Shown here piece after piece: positions 59,336-64,000 of a stretch of 64,000 nt of DNA (the stretch's first letter is position 1; every line of letters begins with the position of its first letter). The translations under genes and the position numbers were made by a program. Source of the DNA: Tetramitus jugosus (Eukaryota > Heterolobosea > Eutetramitea > Acrasida > Vahlkampfiidae); the NCBI GenBank assembly GCA_937625935.1, contig OW569365.1, forward strand, positions 310,001 to 374,000. Direction: 5' to 3'. The notes below the pieces were generated by a model. The model saw only the letters and a program-made list of their open reading frames with translations. It was not told where the DNA came from and did not search any database.

Positions 59336-59430
59336 TAAAAACCGTTACGCGATGATTTCTCTACGAACAAATGAAATCTTGAGCTAAAGATCAAACAGCT
59401 GTTGGAAACAAAGTGATCAGAGTGAACAAC

Positions 59431-61385
59431 ATGATGAGCGACGACGAATATGGTATGTAGCTTAAGCTCTAACTTTTCGATAGTAACATCTTCTCAAACA
59501 TTTTTTCATCTCTGCAGTTGCTACAGTGAATAGCTTGCTGGAGGAGTGTGAAATCCAGAGGACAGTAAGATTTCTTTCAGACTGTTCTCCATCAATGTTT
59601 ATTGTGTTATATGAAGCTATTATTGGAGAGAGGGTATCCGGAATCAATAGAGATCCCACTAGATCATCTCATCACATTGAGAATATGAAGAAATTAATAC
59701 AACATATCTCAAAGAATCTGTTAAGTGAACGATCGAACCTCGAATTATCAGTCAATGCTGAGAAATTGTATAGAAGGAAGGACAAGCATAGTATACGAGT
59801 CATGATATCTTTGTTAAAGCAAATATGGGACGTAATCAAAGAAGACGAGGAATCGAGCAGCGATGACGAAGAAATAGAAGAAGATTGTAAAATTTCCAGT
59901 ACAATTAGCCAATCTTCTCGGGAAAGAAAGATTTCCGAGAGCAGTAAAGGAAGTGGATCGAGAGAGCCATCATCTGACTCGATAACAACAGTACTGCAGT
60001 ATCCCTCCTCGTCTATTCTCTCTTCCTCAGCGAGAAATCAAACCCCAGTCAACAATAGCTCGATGAATGAAACGGATGAAAAGTCAGATGATCCCACCAA
60101 AGATATATTGAAGAGAGCTCTGGAAAGTGCAGCTCAAAAGTTGTTAAACATCCCTACAAACAATGAAATGGAATCAAAAGACCAATCAAGCATTTTGAAC
60201 TTTGAATCTATGAGAAATATTCAACCCAAGGAAGAAAAAAGAGAAAGTGCCGCAACTGTAGAATCTGCAATGTCTACCTTTGTGGATGACGATGGATTAC
60301 AATTGAGTAGTATTGAGGGTTCTTTGAGAGACAAATCTTTTAAAGAGAGTCAAAATCCTGCCATGTCCTATCAACCTGTTGTAATAGACGATCTAAACGA
60401 AATTATGGATACTAAGCCCATAGCTCAATCCAAGTATTCAGAACATGAATTTAGTGCTGATGATCAAATTGTGTATCACAATGAAGAAGATCTCCTGTCT
60501 CAATCAGGCAGAGAGGATAATATTCTACCGAAAGAAGAACACTCAATACACAACGAACCATCAATCGAGAACCATTGGTATACAAAGGAAACATCCGACG
60601 ATGATCCGGAGTACCGCTCAGAACCAATCCCAAAAAGAAAGAAGCGACGTACAGCACCCAAGGTCTCAACACCCAAGAAAAGAATGACAGTGGAATACAC
60701 GAAACCTGTTACTCGTTTGTTTGATCCACCTAATCAAAAAGATCCAATTCCCAGCTCTGGAGTGAGAGTTGTGAAATCCGAGCTTGATCCGAATATTGCA
60801 CATTACGAGAAAGTGTACTATAACTATTTGAAAAGCTTTGTTGATAAGGTACTGTCTGATGATGTTCACTTCAATGAGGAACAACGACTTGTCCTCGGTA
60901 ACTCTGAGAAGAATCGTAAGATTGAAAACATTAAGTTTGCTCGATTCAAGCAAGAACAAGAAAGACTAATACTCTCCCAAATGATCGAACGGAGATCTAA
61001 AGAGGAAAAGTTTTTAAGAGAAGTGTTTTCGAAGGTCATGGGAGTAGAGAAGGAAGAGCTGATATACGAAAAAATGAGAAGGAAAGAAGATGAAATGAAC
61101 CTAGAGAGAAAGAATAAGATTAGATTGACAGACATTGAAAACTTCTATCGGGATCAAGTACAGATTCTGAAAGAACGAGTAGCTCAGGAGCAATTTGATC
61201 GGAAACTCTCCCAGAAAGCTCAAAAGGAAGCGACCCGAAGGATGTGGCGAGAAGTCCAAGAGAACAGAAAGAAAGAGTTGAACCTGCTTCGTTTAAAGTG
61301 GCAAAGTTTGGAGGAAAGGAAATATCACACCCAATTCAATAAGGAATTCATCGCCAAACAAGTCATGAAAAAGGTGGTCGCTTGA
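59431..61385 (+). CDS. CEP95: CEP95-like centrosomal/basal-body protein, two exons
   Basis: A 22-nt first exon (59431-59452) joins across a 65-nt intron (GTATGTAG...CTCTGCAG) to 59518-61385; the join reads MMSDDEYVATVNSLLEE and gives 629 residues. The N-terminal domain (SLLEECEIQRTVRFLSDCSP, MFIVLYEAIIGERV) matches the calponin-homology-like start of CEP95, which acts at centrosomes and cilia. The middle is disordered and acidic. The C-terminal 200 residues are a long charged coiled coil. It starts 95 bp after the METTL17 stop on the same strand. Confidence 0.75.
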
Positions 61386-61764
61386 AGAGCACTGTAAAGA
61401 CAGCCGAATAGCATCGTAAATGCGGACATTTTCTTCCTTCTGTTTCAAAATTACCCGTCGCAACTTCCAAGCTTGTTCCGGAGAACCCGTCTGTGTCGGT
61501 CGCGTGTTTCTATCTCGAAAACGAAGCACCAAAACAAAACAAATAAAAAAAACCGAACAACAACAAACCCGCAGTGTACATATCTTCATATATTTATATA
61601 TATATTCCATCTATATATCATAAATACTGTCTTGTACATACTACCCACCTTTCCCAACTCACCACCTCCACCCACTTGCAACAACAACCAAAAAAAGTAC
61701 CTTTTTTTTGGTGATTTTGTTGCTTGCCGCACCACTCTCTTTTAATTTATATCAAAAAACCGTC
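61386..61764. other. 379-bp AT-rich intergenic region
   Basis: Between two rightward genes. A TATATATTTATATATATAT-like stretch at about 61590-61612 is the most AT-rich point and may be part of the promoter of the next gene. No gene is supported. Confidence 0.4.
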
Positions 61765-62727
61765 ATGTCCAAGCACTCAATCACCACAACCATCACCACC
61801 ACCACAACTGCCATTACTCTGCATGATGATAATAAGGATCAACAACAAATGGCGAAGACGAACATGATTGATTGTTCCGAAAACAGACAAACTACACATT
61901 TACTGAACCGCAAAAAACAAACACTTCACATGTGCAAGGGCATTTCATGCTCCTCTCTTCGCTTTCGGAGAAACTTTTCCAGCATGCTGTCGGAGTTAAT
62001 TTTGCCAGACTGGGATAGTGTTCAGTGCGAGATTATGCAGATACAGCGTGAGAGAACATGGAATCATCCAAGCAAGAATCACAAGCAATGGCAAGAAATT
62101 TTTGTAACCAACAATGTGAAGCGGATAGTTTTGGACTTTTCTCCGAGTGCGGATCGGAGTAATGAAAGCACTCCCAATAGCTCCCGCGTTGAACTACAGT
62201 ATGCCCCTGAGCAGATACCAATCCAATTTCTGACGATTCATGATGAGAGCAGCTACAACAACAAGGAACAACAACAAACAACAGCTAACGATGATAGTGC
62301 TCGTGTAAGTGGTGGTAACAACTGTAGTAGTGGTAGTGGAGATGATGCTAGGATATCTCCTTTGCGATTGCGAGATTGTCGTGAAAATAGTGATGACGAT
62401 GAGGATGACTCTCATGGTTCTATGCTCATGGAAGCATCCAGAACGAGGAGCAGCAGTAAGACGCATCTTATTTCAGCATCGATTCAAGGTGACGACGACA
62501 TGAGTTTCAAATCGTTTTATCATCATGTGGCACCGCAGCGATCACAGTCTTCAACATCATCACAACCACCAGTATCTAGTGGCACGAGTAGCTCTTCGAA
62601 ATCGGCTCTCACAGGTCTGAGTAAGCCAATGACCGATGAGAAGAAGAAGGTGTTTCAGTCAATGAGATGCCTCGCTCTGAAACAAATGCATAACAAGCAG
62701 AGGGAGCAAAGAGAACGGCAACAATAA
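61765..62727 (+). CDS. uncharacterised Ser/Thr-rich protein
   Basis: 320 residues from the ATG at 61765. It begins with a Thr run, then a folded-looking part (LRFRRNFSSMLSELILPDWD, VQCEIMQIQRERTWN) ahead of long Ser-, Asp- and Gln-rich disordered regions, and ends in a basic helix (MTDEKKKVFQSMRCLALKQM). No family is recognised. Confidence 0.5.
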   Translation: MSKHSITTTITTTTTAITLHDDNKDQQQMAKTNMIDCSENRQTTHLLNRKKQTLHMCKGISCSSLRFRRNFSSMLSELILPDWDSVQCEIMQIQRERTWNHPSKNHKQWQEIFVTNNVKRIVLDFSPSADRSNESTPNSSRVELQYAPEQIPIQFLTIHDESSYNNKEQQQTTANDDSARVSGGNNCSSGSGDDARISPLRLRDCRENSDDDEDDSHGSMLMEASRTRSSSKTHLISASIQGDDDMSFKSFYHHVAPQRSQSSTSSQPPVSSGTSSSSKSALTGLSKPMTDEKKKVFQSMRCLALKQMHNKQREQRERQQ

Positions 62728-62826
62728 AATGTCCTTGTGTCACGGCAAGACAACTTCTTTTTTCAATTGTATTGATCAGGAGGCAACTTGCGCTAAATCT
62801 CACACAGGAGAGTTCTATTTTCTATT

Positions 62827-64000
62827 TTATATTGGTTTGTAATCATAAGTGTGTTGATGCTGTGGCTGACTGCCACGATTAGTTGGACCAGCGTTTGCAC
62901 TGGCGGGAGGTAGTGGACCTCGGAGTCCTTGTCCAAAGGAAGGCAAGCGTGGAGATGGCGTACCATCAGAGCTTGTGGTGTCTGCCGGGCTGATGGTAAC
63001 CCGTGATTGGTATGACTCGACAACAGGAGGTAGCCTTTGATCAAACTGAGAATGGTGGGATGATGGCTGTGAAACAACGTGGTGATGTGGTGGTTGATGA
63101 GAATGATGGTGAGAGTGTTGATTGTCTCTAAGGTGATCCCGGTACGTAATCTCCATCACTGCGTAACCCCTACCAACAAAACCACTTGAAACACTGAGAC
63201 ACTCTGCAATGGCTCCTGTTTCTATATTCTCAAATGCTAAATGAGCAAGAATCTCAATTGTTTGTGCCTCTGGAGAACACCTGACATCGAACACTCGTTT
63301 CTCCAACTGGGAATCAGTCAGTGGAATGTACATTGGATGCATCAGATCCATCCATCGTTTCACCTTCACTCTAAAATCTGCTTTATGATAACCAAACATG
63401 TCTCTGAGAGCCTTATTCCAGAACAAGACACGAGCATCGAGTATAGAATAGACAATGAGACCAATGTCAGTTGAATCCAATATACTCTGAACGTATTGCT
63501 CATCTGTTGCAGCCTGATTTGTCGGCGGTATTCTAGAAGTAGAAGTCGTTGTAGTGCTCACTGTTGGATCACCACGACTTGTCATTGCCTGAGAATGAGG
63601 ATAATAAGAAGATGATGATGTGAGTGAAGCTGAGCTGGACAATAGAGAAGATGCAGGAGGCAACACGAATCGAGACTGTTGTCCCCCTGAATCATAACCA
63701 CTACCACTACCACTGCTATTCGTACGATCATGCATGCCACTACTACCACCACCGCTATGACCATGAGGAGCATGATTATCATTCATTGTCCTAGTTGGAA
63801 TACCACCACACGCACACGGACTACTATGCTTAAAATCAATCAACTTTTCTCTGACAAATGCTTGACATCGCAGTGCCAATCCACGCTTCACCCACACTGG
63901 ATCATATTGCATCGAATTCTGTGTGTCATACTGTTGAAGCACTGGCTCATATCTTTTGGGACACAAACGATCAAACAATGTCCAAAACACGCGACCGTCC
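62827..64000 (-). CDS. PAS-domain protein, 5' part beyond the right edge
   Basis: At least 390 residues; the frame is open to the window edge (reading DGRVFWTLFDRLCPKRYEPV there) so the start is missing. One PAS domain is visible: VQSILDSTDIGLIVYSILDARVLFWNKALRDMFGYHKADFR, followed by its beta sheet (IEILAHLAFENIETGAIAEC). Gly/Ser/His-rich low-complexity regions lie on both sides. PAS domains sense small molecules, light or redox state or pair with partners; no output domain is present in this part. Confidence 0.7.
   Translation of the reverse strand, partial: DGRVFWTLFDRLCPKRYEPVLQQYDTQNSMQYDPVWVKRGLALRCQAFVREKLIDFKHSSPCACGGIPTRTMNDNHAPHGHSGGGSSGMHDRTNSSGSGSGYDSGGQQSRFVLPPASSLLSSSASLTSSSSYYPHSQAMTSRGDPTVSTTTTSTSRIPPTNQAATDEQYVQSILDSTDIGLIVYSILDARVLFWNKALRDMFGYHKADFRVKVKRWMDLMHPMYIPLTDSQLEKRVFDVRCSPEAQTIEILAHLAFENIETGAIAECLSVSSGFVGRGYAVMEITYRDHLRDNQHSHHHSHQPPHHHVVSQPSSHHSQFDQRLPPVVESYQSRVTISPADTTSSDGTPSPRLPSFGQGLRGPLPPASANAGPTNRGSQPQHQHTYDYKPI

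Noticed and set aside
1-64000. CRISPR arrays, rRNA genes, insertion sequences or prophage
   Set aside because: No regularly spaced direct repeats, rRNA blocks or bacterial mobile-element genes were seen; the content is eukaryotic nuclear DNA throughout.

Overview
This is a 64-kb stretch of a compact, AT-leaning protist nuclear genome. It uses the standard genetic code, and genes lie on both strands with gaps often under 250 bp. Introns are few and short (about 60-160 nt), mostly starting GTATGT or GTAAGT and ending TAG or CAG. Asn/Gln/Ser homopolymer tracts are common in the proteins. Ubiquinone, mitochondrial-ribosome, anaphase-promoting-complex and ciliary/centrosomal genes sit side by side. 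Together this suggests a free-living amoeboflagellate, most likely Naegleria (Heterolobosea). The genus is an inference from style and content, not from a search.

Layout. 0-5 kb: end of a COQ1-type prenyl diphosphate synthase, a METTL13-like methyltransferase, ribosomal protein eL6, and a membrane protein resembling kexin/furin without the catalytic triad. 5-18 kb: a large PIN/NYN-like plus leucine-rich-repeat protein, a TSNAXIP1-like coiled-coil protein, BCAS3, a GNAT acetyltransferase, and an F-box/SPRY gene carrying two frameshifts. 17-29 kb: GCLM-like subunit, HELLS/DDM1 chromatin remodeller, a MUL1-like membrane protein, an intron-containing tRNA-Cys, GPAT-like acyltransferase, a surface protein and mL46. 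29-41 kb: a helical giant, a TrmB-like methyltransferase, tRNA-Met, an EFCAB10-like protein, an ankyrin protein, BolA, a SatP/Gpr1 transporter, and a VIT-VWA-TPR-DUF2135 protein.

41.1-44.4 kb is the only clear mobile-element region. Two poly(A)-tailed LINE-derived units, one with only ORF1 and one with only the 3' part of ORF2, lie head-to-tail inside a single 16-bp target-site duplication. An older ORF2 remnant lies beside them and a tRNA-Pro next to them. 44.5-64 kb: a multi-Cache receptor-like protein without a kinase, a DUF202 protein, APC2, a Ras-like GTPase without a CAAX box, a PP2C phosphatase, METTL17/RSM22, a CEP95-like protein and a PAS protein running off the right edge.

Functionally most genes are housekeeping: mitochondrial translation and ubiquinone, cell cycle, lipid synthesis and glutathione. 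Three or four genes fit a basal-body or flagellar role. The most unusual objects are the dimeric LINE insertion, the PIN/NYN-LRR protein and the degenerate kexin.
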